Shown one piece after another: positions 51,116-62,579 of a DNA stretch of 64,000 bases (positions within the stretch are counted from its first letter, which is position 1; each line of letters begins with the position of its first letter). The stretch comes from Anolis sagrei. Taxonomy: Eukaryota; Chordata; Lepidosauria; Squamata; Anolidae. Under the pieces are notes generated by a model. The model had not been told where the DNA came from, ran no database searches, and saw nothing but the letters and a program-made list of their open reading frames with translations. The stretch is from contig NC_090034.1 in the NCBI RefSeq assembly GCF_037176765.1, positions 22,150,875-22,214,874 of the forward strand, written 5' to 3'. Made by a program: the position numbers and the translations under genes.

Positions 51116-54100
51116 CTTTATATTCTGACTTATCTCCCCAAGAGAGATAGGGTGGAATGCCAAAATGCATTCAAACTCTTACAAACTTTGACATTTCACC
51201 TTCAAAATGTAGCTGAAGTGTTTAAGGTTGGTCCATCTGCCAGAGAGATGCCAAATGATTAGTGTCTTCTGGTGACCACGAGTGCTTGGAAACCGGCTCA
51301 GCTCTGCCAGGCACCATGGCTTTTATAGGGCCCTCCATTAAAGATCTTGGCTAAGTAGCAAGTTAGAGAGGAAGGCTAGCCATCCTGACTAGCAATCACT
51401 CAGGGCCCCTGTTGCTATGAAGTTGTTCAATGCCCTTTCAGAGCTGTCCCAAGTTGGCAACCGTCGCAAGGCAGTGAGTTCCACTGTCTGGCCTTATGCC
51501 TTCAAGTGGGAACGTTCCCCTCCCTGTAGCTGGCCCTACTCACCCCAGTTTGGGAAGTCTTCATTGTTGCAGTACTTTTCCCCTTTGGGGAGTGGGAAGG
51601 TGTAGTGGCCACAGCCGCATTTCTCTACCATCTCAGCCTGGAAGCAGGAGCGCAGGCAAGCCTGGGAAGAAGAAGGGTCCTGGTTGAAGATTTGAAGGGG
51701 GGAGGGGGACAGTAGCAGCCATCATGCTTTAAGAGGATGCCCCAAAGGCTCAGAGTTTAAGTCTGACTCTATACCCACTGCATGGCCTCTGTCTGGTTCC
51801 TTTCCTTCCTGCCTCTGTCCGGTCCCTTTCCTTTCTGCCCTCTAATAAGGAGGAGGAGTTTGGCCGCAATCAGAAACTCTTTGGATTTGCAAAGCCACCT
51901 ATTTCCAAGTCTGGAGGCCTGGACCCCTTTCTCCACTCTGCAGGGCAAAGCGGGGAGTCTCAGGGTGAAAGCAGTGCCTTGCAAATAATGTAAAAGTGCA
52001 TTTACATCGTGTTCCTGACTGCTGCTTAAGGGATGCTCTGAAGAGGATGCGGTTGTCCCTCCTCTTGGGATACTTTCTCTGATTAAGGGCAATGACTTGG
52101 TCTTAAGAGTCTGGGCCCTGAAATCTGAAGGTTTGTGATACTGTTTGTGTGGATTCCCTGTTTCTAGGTATGATCCTGGGAGCTGCAAAGAGAAGAGCGC
52201 AGGAAAGAGGAGCCCAGGGGGAACTCACGATGGAGGGACGGCTGGACATCACCCACCTGGATGGAGTAGATCGTTCTATAGGATCTGCCTGAGGAGTCAT
52301 TTCCGCTGCTGGCATCTTGGCCTTCAACCGTGCAGTTTATACAAAGCTTGGTTGGCTCTGTCTGGCCCTGAGGGAGACAGGAACGTGGTCCAGTTGGGTC
52401 TCCTTCCCACCTTGTTGCCAGGGAAGGGGGCCACCGAGACAGATCGGGACCTGGCCCTTTTAGCTTTGGTGCCCAAAGGTGTCCATATCACTGGGTTGCC
52501 CCATGATTTGGGTGGTAAAAGGGCCTTGGCTGCTCACCTGGAAGACAAGATAGTCCTCATAGAGGTTGCGGACGGGGATGTCAGAGCCGTTGTCTGTGCA
52601 GTCGCTGTAGGGAGACCCCAACCGCTTGAGCTCATCCTGGGAAAGAAAGAAGGAAGGTGCATCTAAATACAGCTCTGGGTGGAAACTACCTATTTCTTCC
52701 ATTGTAAGACGCACCCTAATTTCAGTATTCCCACTGCCAACAAAAATACACAAGATACACCTGTGATTCTAAGACATATTCCTGTTTTTAGGGATGTCTA
52801 TATAAGTGCATCTTAGAACGGAAGAAATATCATTTATTCACATTAAACTCTGCTGCTTTCCCTTCATGCAAAAGTATCCACTTCTTGCCTCTCATCCAAG
52901 TACCATTTTGCAGTTGGACAGATCCATTCTGGTTGAGACTCATCAGCCATTAATGAGCAATGAGTAAACAGATGGCAAAGCAACATTGGGCTATCTGTGA
53001 CACAACGGTTGAGCAGAGGATTGGCACTGAAGTCCTCAAAACAAGAGGCCTGTTGGCTGCTTGACCTGGCCGCCCTTTTCCCACGATTGAACCCCAATCC
53101 CTTTCGTACCACCATGATGCCGATGGATGTCTCTGTGCCAGCCATGGCGTAGATGCCCTGATCATTGAGGAAGGGGAAGCTCTCCTGTTCATGGAGCATG
53201 AGCCGGGCTCCGGCCGTTGTGGTCAGGAAGGGGATGTAGTCTGCCTGGCTCACATCCAGGATGAGCTTCAGCCCTGAGATGGAGGAAGAGGAGGAGGAGG
53301 AAGATGGCAGTCTGAGGAGGAAGCGGCACAGAAGCCCCCCAGGACCACCATATTCCTTTGGAGGGAAGGAGCACCTACCAAACTCTGCTCCGGGGTTGGA
53401 GGAAATGAGTTGCTCCTTGTCCATGCCCCAGTTGAAAGTGAAGCAGTTGCCATGGTCCGGGTGGTAGAGACGGGTGAAGTTCCTGGAAGGGGAAAGAAAG
53501 GGGTCACCAGAGAGGAGGGAATGGAGGGGCGCCCGCATCTGCAGGACGGCAAAGAGTAGGATGCTCTGCTCCAGTTTGCCTGTGTTTCCCTCCTTCTCTC
53601 TCTGCATAGAGGCACACTATTGTTTCCCCTTTGGAGTGTGCAGTGTGCCCCATAATATGTGCCTTGTATCTTACGACAAAGGAAGACTGAGGGATCCAGA
53701 CTGTCAACAGAGCCACTTTCATAAAGACAGTGGGAGGAACCCTCCAAAGAGTTGGGAGGGACCCTCCAAAGGCCATCCAGTCCAACCTCTTCTGTCATTG
53801 TGGAAGACATAATCTGTTCCTTCCTGACAGATGACCATCTAGCCCAGGTATGGTTGAACTTGGGCCCTCCAGGTGTTTTGGACAGCAAGTCCCACAATTT
53901 CTAACAGCCTACAAAGGGGCCTGAGGCTGTTAGTAATTGTGGGAATTGTAGTCCCAAACACCTGGAGGGCCCAAGTTTGTCCATGCCTGATCTACCCTGT
54001 GTTAAAAAATACATATTATACAATCTTGGAATCCTTGAATTGGAAGAGACCCAAAAGACCATCCAGTTCAACCCTCTTCATTCAGGCAGGAAATGTACCA

Positions 54101-56091
54101 TCAAAGCACTCTCAACAGATGCCCATTTATCCTCAATTTCTTCCACTATGGAGGAAGGAAGCATAAATAGCCTCCAAAGAGCCATACTAAGTGCCCTCAT
54201 TCCAGGAACTGCCTACTTTGTCAACGCCATCCCATGAAAAGATGCTGAACTGCATCCTACAAGAAGGCCTCTTCTTTTTGTCAGTCATTCGGGTACCTTT
54301 GCTGGAACATTGCAGCTCCCAAATCCCTGGGTGCAAAAGTCCATTGACTCCATATAACTCAGAGAGCCCATCTCCAGCCTCAGTTTCCTTGCAGGGCTTC
54401 TGGAATTTGACACCAGCCTTGCACTGGGAAGAAATGGACTCCCGACTGGCTTGGGTGGTCATAGACCATGCTGGACCAGTGAAGAGATCTAGGTGGAAGC
54501 CCTGAAAGCAATGACAGAGATGGCAGGCTGGCCTGGCTGAAGGGTTCACTGGGTGATTGGGTGACTCTGGGAGGAGACACTCAAATGGGAGTCTGTCCAA
54601 CTGGGCATTGTCCTGACTTTGCTCAGCCCTTCCTTGTTTACTCAGTGGTTTTTAAGGCCAGGAAACAGAACAGGAGAAGACTGCTGACGGAAGGCGGCTG
54701 CTCCGAAGGCAAAGAAATCAAGGTGGTAAACAGGTGGATTCGTTGGCAAAGGCTTGTCCTATTGCATGGGCAGAGAAGGGCTCTCAAGAGTTATATCAAA
54801 GAGGAATGTCAAGGGCAGCAAAGCAAGAGAAGTCACGGAAAGTGGGCAGCAGAGTGAAAAAGAGGGAAGGAAGCCTTCATGCTTCCATTCCGCTCCACTC
54901 TGTTTGGCAATTCTCAGATCCTGGTTTCCTTGGATGAGGAGCGAAGATGGCCTTTTGGCCCCCCTTTTGCCTCTTTCACCCAGAAAAAGCTCCCAAATCC
55001 ATCTCTTCTATGTCTCTGGCATTCTCCCAGGAGCAGGTTGGAGCGCCAAGTCCAGGTCACGGCATTAGCCTGGAGCTGTGATAACCAATCTGTTCCTGGT
55101 TTAATTAAATAAGCCCATGTTTGCTGATGGATAGTTTGGTGGCAAAGTGAGTCAGCATGCTGCAAGGTGGGTAGGAGCAGCCTTTTGCAGCCACATTGGG
55201 AGAGCCACAGCACAAGCCCATGAAGGAAAGCAGGGAACACAGTCACAGAGCTCTTTTGCAGGTGACGGCAACTCAGCATTGAGAGTGCAGCCCCTGGGAC
55301 TGAGGGATGAAACATTGCAATAATGCAGGATGTGGCCAGTAGGATAGATCAAGCAGGGGGTTCAATTCAAATAACAAACAAAACCTAGATAAATGGTGTC
55401 TGTCTGTCTACCTGTCTGTCCTTCCGTCCATCCATCCATCCATCCGTCTATATCTCACACCTGTTTTTCAAGACAATGCCCTTGCCTTCAGATTCCTCCC
55501 TTCCTTCAAGGCTCAGTGCCAAGCTGAGAGACCTGGAGACCTTCCTGGAGGGCAGCTTTCTGTTCCTGGTCTTTATGAGTTAATATAGTGTTACCAAAAG
55601 AGGAATGTGATTCTATAATATCAATTAAAGCAGGAGTTCTTAAACTTTTTCAGCCACAGAGCCTTTTTTGAAATTTCTTGTGGAGACCCAAGAAATGTTT
55701 ATATAATATTTGTATATATATTGTCGAAGGCTTTCATGGCTGGAATCACTCAGTTCTTGTTCAAGAACTTTGTATATATATATCAGGAATGGGGAAACCA
55801 TTTTGACCAACATAAACTTAAAAGTATTTTAGTGGAAGAGCCCCGGGGCAATTCAGTCGAACACCCTTCTGCCATGCAGGAAAAGCACAATCAAAGCACT
55901 CCAACAGATTACCATCCAGCCTTTGTAGTAGTAATTGTTATTATTATTATTTAATAATAATACAATATTTAATAATAATAATAATAATAATAATAATAGG
56001 AGCAACCCCAGAGGCCATCCAGTCCAAAACCCTTCTGTCGTACAGGAAAAGCACATTCAAAACATCCCCAACAGATGGTCACCTAGCCTTT

Positions 56092-56140
<49 letters not shown>

Positions 56141-59100
56141 CAGAAACCAAAGGGGCGATTGTGGAGCCCCTCAGGATGCTTTGCGGAGCCCCAAGTGCTC
56201 CCCAGAGTACACTTTGAGAACCGCTGCTTTAAACAGAGTAGACCAATAAGGGATTAAAAATCATGAAACACTAAGTGTGAGATCTGTTTTCCTTTCCCTT
56301 TCCAAGGCAATGCCCTCGTCCTGAGATTCCTCCCCTTCTTCAAGTCCCTGGGACCCAGGAATCCTCCTGGTTGAGATTTTGCAGTTCTGTACATATAATG
56401 CCTTTTCTGAGCAGCATTCTCTGTGTTTTATCATCCATTTGACTGGGCCAGCCTCACTCTGAGAAGTGTTTAATGCTATCTTTTCCTTTTCGTGGGAGGT
56501 TTGGTATGAATGTCTCTGCCTGAAGAAGAGTTTTGTGAATGTTGAAAGCTCAAGCCTTTGGAGGAATAGGATCTGGCCTGCTATCCAACCCATAAACCAG
56601 ATACCTGCCTTGGACTAACATTGTAGATTAAAATGTGGGTATTATTTCGCATCCAAGATGACTTAATTCCTCTCCTAATCCTAGCAACCCGGGAGCCTGC
56701 CTTGCACCCTGCAAACCGATCTCCGCTCATCCTGGCCTTTGTCTCTTTGGCTTCAAGTTCTGGGCATTTGAGATGTGCTCTAATCCGATTCTGGAATGCC
56801 GAAGGTTATTATTTGAAGAGTAACATACCTCAAAAAACGGGAGAAATTTAATTAAACCAAACATGAAACGATGAACACCAGACAGAAATGGGAGGAAAGC
56901 AGAAATCCTCACAAAATTGCGCCCATTGGCCTTCCTATAGATTTTGCATGCACTAGAGCTTGGCCATGCACTTTGCATGCACTTCTTGTTGCATATTTCT
57001 ATTTTCCCCCTAAATTTCTATTCAATTCTCTCCACATTAACTGTTAAGTAGTTATTCACACCAAGAAATGCACATAATGTCCATCATAGGGATGGAAAAC
57101 CAAACCTATAGACAATGGAAGCAACTGGGTTGCTGTGAGTTTTTTTGGGCTGTATGGCCATGTTACAGAAGCATTCTCTCCTGATGTTTTGCCCACATCT
57201 ATGGCAGGCATTTTTGGAGGTTGTGAGGTCTGTTGGAAACTAGATATGTGGCGTTTATATATCTGTGGAATAATGTCCAGGGTGGGAGAAAGAACTCTTG
57301 TCTGTTGGAGGCAAGTGTGAATGTTGCAATTGGCCACCTTGATTAGCAGTGAATGGCCTTGCAGTTTCAAAGCCTGGCTGCTTCCTGCCCAGGGGAATGC
57401 TTTGTTGGGAGGTGTTAGCTGGCCCTGATTGTTTCCTGTCTGGAATTCACCTGTTTTCTGAGTGTTGCTCTTTATTTACCACCATATCAGACTACACGGA
57501 GAAGCCCTAAGTCCATAAGCATGTGGACAATTTCAACAGAAAGGAGAAAACCATGAAAATAAACAAAATCAGGACTACCAGTATTAAAAAAAACCCTAGA
57601 ATCAGGACACTTTGGCACAGACGTTGTAAGAAAGCAAACGCTCATAAAGCAACTTACACAATTGTAAACGCAAATGGCTCAAATGTGCATCATTGGAAAG
57701 AGCACATAGGAAAATGCTTCAGGCGATGAGGAAACGTTGGCTGAATAGGGCAAACGTTGCCATAATTGAGCACTTTGTGGGCAAAAAAGAAAAGAAAAGA
57801 GCACAGATTTCTCTGCTGGGTGAAGACACAGAATGCTTTGTATTCCATTTAAATTGCTATTAGTGTTCTAAATTGTTTAAAATTTGATTTTGTCCTGAGA
57901 TTCTGGACAAAGAACAGGATAGAAATCTTTTCATAGGATCACAGAGACATAGAGTTGAAAGATACTCCAAAAGGCCATTCAGTTTGACCCCTTTCTGCCA
58001 TAAAGGAAGACACCATATAACCCCTCCTGACAGATGGCCATCTAAGCTCTGCTTAAAAACTTTCCAATGATGGAATCATAAACTCCTAGAGTTGGTAGGG
58101 CATCCCAAAGGTCATCTAGTCCAGTTCCTTTGCCATACAGAAGACTGTAGGACCATCCAGTCCAATCCCTTTTCTCCCAGGGTTGAAGACACGATGAAAG
58201 TCCTTCTGACAGATAGCCATCCAGCGTCTGCTTTAAAGTCTCCAGAGAAAGAAGAGATTCCACCAGACTCCCAGGCAGAAGCATATCATAGAACAGAATC
58301 ATAAATATTATAGGATCATATTGTTGGAAGGGACCCCCAGAGGCCATCTAGTCTGACCCCTTCTGCCACAAAGAAAGACACAAAGCCCTCCCAACAGATG
58401 GCCACCCAACCTCTGCTTAAAAACCTTCTAATGTTGGAGGGGGAAGAATGCCCTGAGGCTCATCCAGTCCAACCCCTTCAGCCATAAAGGAAGGCAAAAT
58501 CCAAGCCCTCCTAACAGATGGCCATCCTACTATTGCATAGAAGGAAAGATGTGCCACTGGACTCCCAGGCAACAGCATATTTCACTTATTTTAATAAATA
58601 ACAGTAGGTAAGATGTGTAAATCCTACTGTCCGGCTCACCTGTAGCTGCAGGGCTCAGCCCCATAGAGGCAGGCCAGGATGACCTCCTCCGCCTGGTATC
58701 CCATCTCTATGCGTTTCTGGATCGGCACTTGGGACAACACGCTGGTGGCTTGGAGCACGTACCACTCGCCCACAGCCTGCGCTGCACTAGAGAAGTTGCG
58801 GTAGTAGCAGCTGGTGCCGTTGTCGGCACACTGCGGGATCAGAGAGACACACAAGAGAATAGCGTGACGGGTTGGGAAGGAAGGCAGTTCGGTGGAAAGG
58901 AGTAATAGAGTGTCATCTGTGTAACCCTTGCCTTCATCTGCGTATTTGTGTCTCATTGTATTGTAACAAGGCATTGAATGTTTGCCAGTGTCTGTTAATG
59001 TGCGGCAATCTGCTCTGTGTCCCCTTGGGAAGAAGGACGGAATATAAATAAAGTATTATTATTTGAAACACAATAAGATTAGTACACAGCAAACAAGATA

Positions 59101-60773
59101 ACTATGCTGGTTGTTGTATTGGATCACACGTCGGACACTTCCCAAGTTTCTATGACTATGTGATGTATTGGCGAATAATGGTGGAGATTCCAGTAGGGTG
59201 GCCTTTTGCAGCTGACAGATGGTAATTTTGTCAGCGCTGATTGTGTTTAAGTGCAGGCCAAGGTCTTTAGGCACTGCACCCGGTGTGCTGATCGCCACTG
59301 GGACCACCTTTACTCGCTTGTGCCAGAGATGATGATGATGATGATGATTATCATGCAAGGGATACTCAGAGGTGGTCTCTTTCCTTTCTCTGAAAATAGA
59401 GCCTTCAGTTGTTCACAGCCCAACAAAAATGAAGAATCTGAATCTTCATTTCCCAGTTGGAAGTGACTCCTGATAATAATTAGAGACCCAGTTGTCTATA
59501 GGATATAATACTTATGTGTAATACATTTCCTTTGGTGTGTTGCCTGCTCCCTTTCCACCCCACTTACCAGTTTGAGCGCCAGCCTGTACCTCTTCTCTTC
59601 TGGATTGAAGAAGACCGGGTCAGAGTCATTCTGGCTGTCCAGGCCATGGGCAGGGCCCCGGAGGACATCGTGGACAATGGGTTTGGCACCGTCGCCCTCC
59701 ACGATCATCACCAATGGGATCTGGTCCCATAGGTGCATCTTGAGGCCCTCCAAATCGCTGGCATTGTATGTGGGTGTTTCTCCATCCCATCCAGTCTCCA
59801 GGATGCGTTTCAGGGCCGCCCCGATCAGGGAGTCCAGGTCCGCCAGGTAAGGTTTCACTTTGGGGTACCTGAAAGGACCAATGAGATGTTAGGGCAGGAT
59901 CCTTGCCCTAGACTTTGGAGGCTGTTCATTGCCATCCCCCTGCTCAAGCAATGCATAGATTAAAAGCACAAATCATTCAAAATATTTCCACCGGGTCTAT
60001 CTTCTTCCCTGTTGGTTTCTTGCCCGGATTGTATTCACCTGCTTCTAGCTTTCTTTCTGAAAGTTGCTGGTTCCAACTCCATAATCATTATAACATCTCT
60101 GCTATTGCCTCTGACAAAATTGAGGCTGGAAGGGAAGAGCTAAGTAACCTCCTGCCACTGTTGTTGCTGTTGTTGTTATTGATTACCTTCCAGCTCATGT
60201 CTTTCCCCCAGAAGAGCTGATCAATTTGACTTTAAGTTCTTGGAGGGATAAAGTGATTCCCATTCAGGACCCCTAACAAAAGCAGCACAAAAGCTGCAAT
60301 GTGGAGTATAAATATCGGCATGTGGAGATACACCACACCAATACGACGGATCTCCCAGTCGAAACACTGCATGTTTCCAATACATAGATACCACTGTGCA
60401 AATGCCCAACTGCATTTTGCAACACACTCATACACTATGGCACAAAATTTGCCCCGCATGCATAGGGTAACTTATGCATATGCCTGTAGCTAGCAGCGTG
60501 CAGCCAAAACTTCCAGAGAATGAGGTTCCATCACACTCTGAATATGCTCCCTGGGAGTTCATTGCAATCTCAATCTTTGGAGGTTTTTAAATAGAGGCTG
60601 GATGGGCATCTGTCGGGAGGGCTTTAACTGTGTCTTTCTGCTTGACAGGAGGGGGTTGAAAGAGATGGCCCTCGGGATCAATAATAATACTAATAATAAT
60701 AATTCTATCTTGCTTCTTGGCAGAAGAGGGTTGGACTGGATGGTCCTTAGAGTTCCTTCCAATTCTATGGGTC

Positions 60774-60812
<39 letters not shown>

Positions 60813-60983
60813 TCTATCTTGCTGTGTAGCAGAAGGGAGTTGGATTGGATGGGGTCACTTCCAACTCTGAGAGTCAACAACAACAACAACAACAACAACA
60901 GCAGCAGCTTATTATTATCTTGCTGCTTGGCAGAAGGGAGTTGGACTGGCTGGCCCTTGGGGTCCCTTCCAACTCTGAGAGTC

Positions 60984-61023
<40 letters not shown>

Positions 61024-61483
61024 GATTATTATTATTATTAGTAGTAGTAGTATTATTAGTATTAATCTTCCTGCTTGGCAGAAAGGAGTTGGACCGCATA
61101 GTTTCCTGTGGGTGTCTCTTCCTATGGTGCTATGGCTGCCCGTGTGATGGCTGACAAGGTGCTCAAACTGACCGGAAGGGGCTTGCGCTACAGATGGTAA
61201 CAGCTGGGAAGATCATTTTCTTGAAGCCAATGGCCAGAGAGGCAGTGACGTTGTAGGAGAGGTAGGTGTCGATGAGGATGCCCCACTGCCAGATGACCAG
61301 GGCTGCAAAGAGCAGGGTCAGGAAGAACCAGATGAGTTTCTTCTTGGGGCCCTCGCGGATGATGCGCTTGGGACCGTGAGTGTTGGTGTTGTCACAGTAC
61401 CAGACTAGCAGCTCCCGGTAGGAATAGCCGGGGCCCTTCTGCAGCCGGTGCAGCGCCTTTACAAAGTACTTCTTCACCACCAT
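49528..61483 (-). CDS. SCNN1B: SCNN1B, epithelial sodium channel beta subunit
   Basis: Twelve coding exons in - strand order: 61483-61173, 59868-59568, 58830-58640, 53482-53379, 53273-53110, 52636-52538, 52367-52257, 51661-51544, 50894-50819, 50687-50568, 50238-50160, 49947-49528. Together they encode 697 aa (human about 640). The beta subunit joins alpha and gamma in the apical amiloride-sensitive Na+ channel. Visible features: gating His-Gly at 36-37, TM1 about 50-70, FPAVTIC at 92-98, a cysteine-rich extracellular domain, TM2 about 569-597 with filter residues GGS at 575-577, and the NEDD4L-binding PY motif PPPQYDSL from 665. The phrase [18 protein letters not shown] distinguishes beta from gamma. 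An AG acceptor about 15 bases before the ATG points to an upstream non-coding exon. Exon 7 (52257-52367) has no human counterpart that I recall. Confidence 0.94.
51037..51117 (+). repeat. (ATA)n(ACA)n microsatellite
   Basis: About 14 ATA and 12 ACA units in an SCNN1B intron between exons 51661-51544 and 50894-50819. Confidence 0.95.
52257..52367 (-). other. SCNN1B exon 7: additional symmetric (phase 0-0) 111-bp exon
   Basis: AG acceptor and GTGGGT donor frame 37 codons beginning [20 protein letters not shown] and ending YRTIYSIQ. In human, the preceding and following exons appear joined by only NTTYSIQ. It adds about 30 residues and two cysteines to the extracellular domain ahead of ACLRSCF. 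Keeping or skipping it preserves frame. Confidence 0.75.
53745..53845 (-). mobile_element. CR1 tail fragment
   Basis: ggagggaccctccaaaggcc, atccagtccaacctcttctg and tcctgacagatgaccatcta match the reverse CR1 tail. SCNN1B intron 3. Confidence 0.55.
53848..53995. mobile_element. Palindromic MITE of the caggcatg family
   Basis: ccaggtatggttgaacttgg faces caagtttgtccatgcctga, with arms ccctccaggtgttttgga. Same family as 6351-6546. Confidence 0.65.
54010..54185 (-). mobile_element. CR1 3' fragment
   Basis: caatcttggaatccttgaat, gaccatccagttcaaccctc and catcaaagcactctcaacag in CR1 order. SCNN1B intron 3. Confidence 0.55.
54190..55390 (+). other. SCNN1B intron 3 interior, no recognised element
   Basis: About 1.2 kb of moderately GC-rich sequence. 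No repeat termini, exons or conserved protein text were identified on either strand. Confidence 0.3.
55403..55450 (+). repeat. (TCTG)n/(TCCA)n tetranucleotide tract
   Basis: ctgtctgtctacctgtctgt then ccatccatccatccatccgt in SCNN1B intron 3. Confidence 0.85.
55715..55770 (-). mobile_element. Penelope-like terminal fragment
   Basis: tattgtcgaaggctttcatg and gctggaatcactcagttctt are the outermost bases of the family. Only about 55 bases remain. Confidence 0.55.
55830..56225 (-). repeat. CR1 tails alternating with (TAA)n
   Basis: Two CR1-tail blocks (gaagagccccggggcaattc; gcaaccccagaggccatcca) are separated and followed by (ATA)n at 55933-55999 and 56093-56137. Same architecture as 24320-24605. 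Confidence 0.65.
56260..57115 (+). other. SCNN1B intron 3, no recognised element
   Basis: No host exon, tandem unit or familiar repeat was recognised in this roughly 850-base stretch. Confidence 0.3.
57120..57625. mobile_element. Penelope-like inverted pair, unequal arms
   Basis: 57124-57480 is in - orientation (gggttgctgtgagttttttt ... gattgtttcctgtctggaat). 57485-57620 is in + orientation and keeps acaatttcaacagaaaggag and aaaccctagaatcaggaca, the end of the coding remnant. Confidence 0.6.
57630..57930 (+). other. Unassigned SCNN1B intron 3 sequence
   Basis: No repeat edge or exon recognised; a short low-complexity aaagaaaagaaaag lies near 57785. Confidence 0.3.
57935..58590 (-). mobile_element. 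Cluster of at least five CR1 3' fragments
   Basis: Successive blocks repeat ccatccagtccaa..., ctgccataaaggaag, and cctgacagatggccatc in one orientation, next to SCNN1B exon 58830-58640. Confidence 0.65.
58912..59060 (+). mobile_element. LINE-like SINE tail with (ATT)n
   Basis: gcgtatttgtgtctcattgt, tgtaacaaggcattgaatgt and ggaatataaataaagtatta match the tail of the 7453-7965 element. The tRNA head is missing. Confidence 0.55.
59062..59345 (-). mobile_element. R4/R2-group-like LINE 3' end
   Basis: - strand text [47 protein letters not shown], and [16 protein letters not shown]. It aligns with the 16375-16672 copy, with a (GAT)n-type run at its 5' edge. SCNN1B intron 2. Confidence 0.6.
59880..60520 (+). 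other. SCNN1B intron 1, no recognised element
   Basis: Contains a short TTG run near 60162. No repeat edges or exon-like text otherwise. Confidence 0.3.
60525..61110 (+). repeat. CR1 3' end followed by a tandem array of CR1 tail plus (TAA)n units
   Basis: After one CR1 tail (60540-60680), the block cttgcttggcagaag.gagttgga...tccaactct recurs four times (near 60710, 60815, 60920, 61065), each separated by (ATA)n or (CAA)n. SCNN1B intron 1. Confidence 0.8.
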
Positions 61484-61689
61484 TATCCGGGACTCTGCAC
61501 CAAGAGAAGAGAGAAACAGATTTCAGCAAGGGCGGATCCCGACACGTCCCTGGATCCAAACAACAGCAAAGGTGAGATGTTGATAAAAACAGCAACAACA
61601 CTGTTATTCATGTATTACCTTTTCCACACAACTCTAGTGACACTAGGTTTTAAGCCTTAGGAGAGACACTTAGCTTTTTGAAAATATAT

Positions 61690-61955
61690 AAGAGCAAGGG
61701 AAGGAGGTCCGGAGACTGGGACACAATGGAGCCAGGGATTCAAAATGCAGGAAAAGAGATTCCGCCTAAACATTAAGAAGAACTTATTGATTGTAATATC
61801 GACTGCCTTAGAGTTTGATGGCATCTCCTTCCTCTTCTGGAGGCTTCCTTGGAGGCTGGATGACTATCTGTCGGGAGGGATTGGATAGCAGAATGGGCGT
61901 GGACTGGAAGGCCCTTGGATGCTCCTTCCAACTCTATAATTCTATAGCCCTATTT
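61690..61955 (+). mobile_element. CR1 LINE 3' end, + orientation
   Basis: gaaaagagattccgcctaaa, cattaagaagaacttattga, then gatgactatctgtcgggagg and tccttccaactctataattc follow CR1 3' order. It lies upstream of the SCNN1B coding start. Confidence 0.75.
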
Positions 61956-62309
61956 CTCCATTTCTTCCTTCCTTCTTGTCTCTGCCAGCCAAAGAGACCC
62001 TCCCCAGCTGATCTTTCTTTTCTCAGAGGCAAGTGGAAGATTCCTTGAAGGCAGGCGGCTGCCTGGCGGGGAGGAAGAGGCTATAGGTTAGGCCTTCTGT
62101 CAAAATTCCTCGACTCTTTCAGATACCATCGGTACATTTTGTTCTGCCATACTTCGTGTGGGTCTTGCTGTGAGCGAGCGCTCAAGGTACACCTTGTCCT
62201 CCTTCGGCAAGGCAAGAATCTCTCTATCCTGAGGTGGAATTTCAAAACAAGAGCGAGGAAAAGAGAAAGCAGGGCAGCGGCTCCTGAGATTTGGATTCAG
62301 AGATTTCCC

Positions 62310-62575
62310 CTGTGTCAGGAATGACTTGAGAAACTGCAAGTTGCTTCTGGTGTGAGAGAATTGGCCGTCTGCAAGGACGTTGCCCAGGGACACCCAGATG
62401 TTTTGATGTTTTCCCATCTTTGAGGGAGGCTTTTCTCATGTCCCCGCATGGGAAGCTGGAGCTGACAGAGGGAGCTCAACCGCACGCTCCCTGGATTCAA
62501 ACCTCTGACCTGTCAGTCTTCAGTTTTGCTGGCACAAGGGTTTAACCCATTGCGTCACCGGCATAGTGTTATGGA
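62310..62575 (-). mobile_element. tRNA-derived SINE, nearly full length
   Basis: The body (aatgacttgagaaactgcaa, catgtccccgcatgggaagc) and head (ggcacaagggtttaaccca) are complete apart from small gaps. Upstream of SCNN1B. Confidence 0.75.
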
Positions 62576-62579
62576 AATA

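Noticed and set aside
50990-51170. Poly-Asn, poly-Ile and poly-Leu open frames
   Set aside because: These are translations of (ATA)n/(ACA)n microsatellites; the same applies to others at 27350-27420, 37920-38320, 55935-56140 and 60770-61030.
52864-53607. A 247-codon - strand frame taken as a single exon
   Set aside because: It includes parts of two SCNN1B exons in places but reads through introns with good GT-AG sites; the spliced model matches ENaC far better.
49528-61483. SCNN1G or SCNN1A
   Set aside because: HRLQKGPGY, the GEIIID TM2 text and the [12 protein letters not shown] tail are beta-subunit features; gamma has a different N-terminus.
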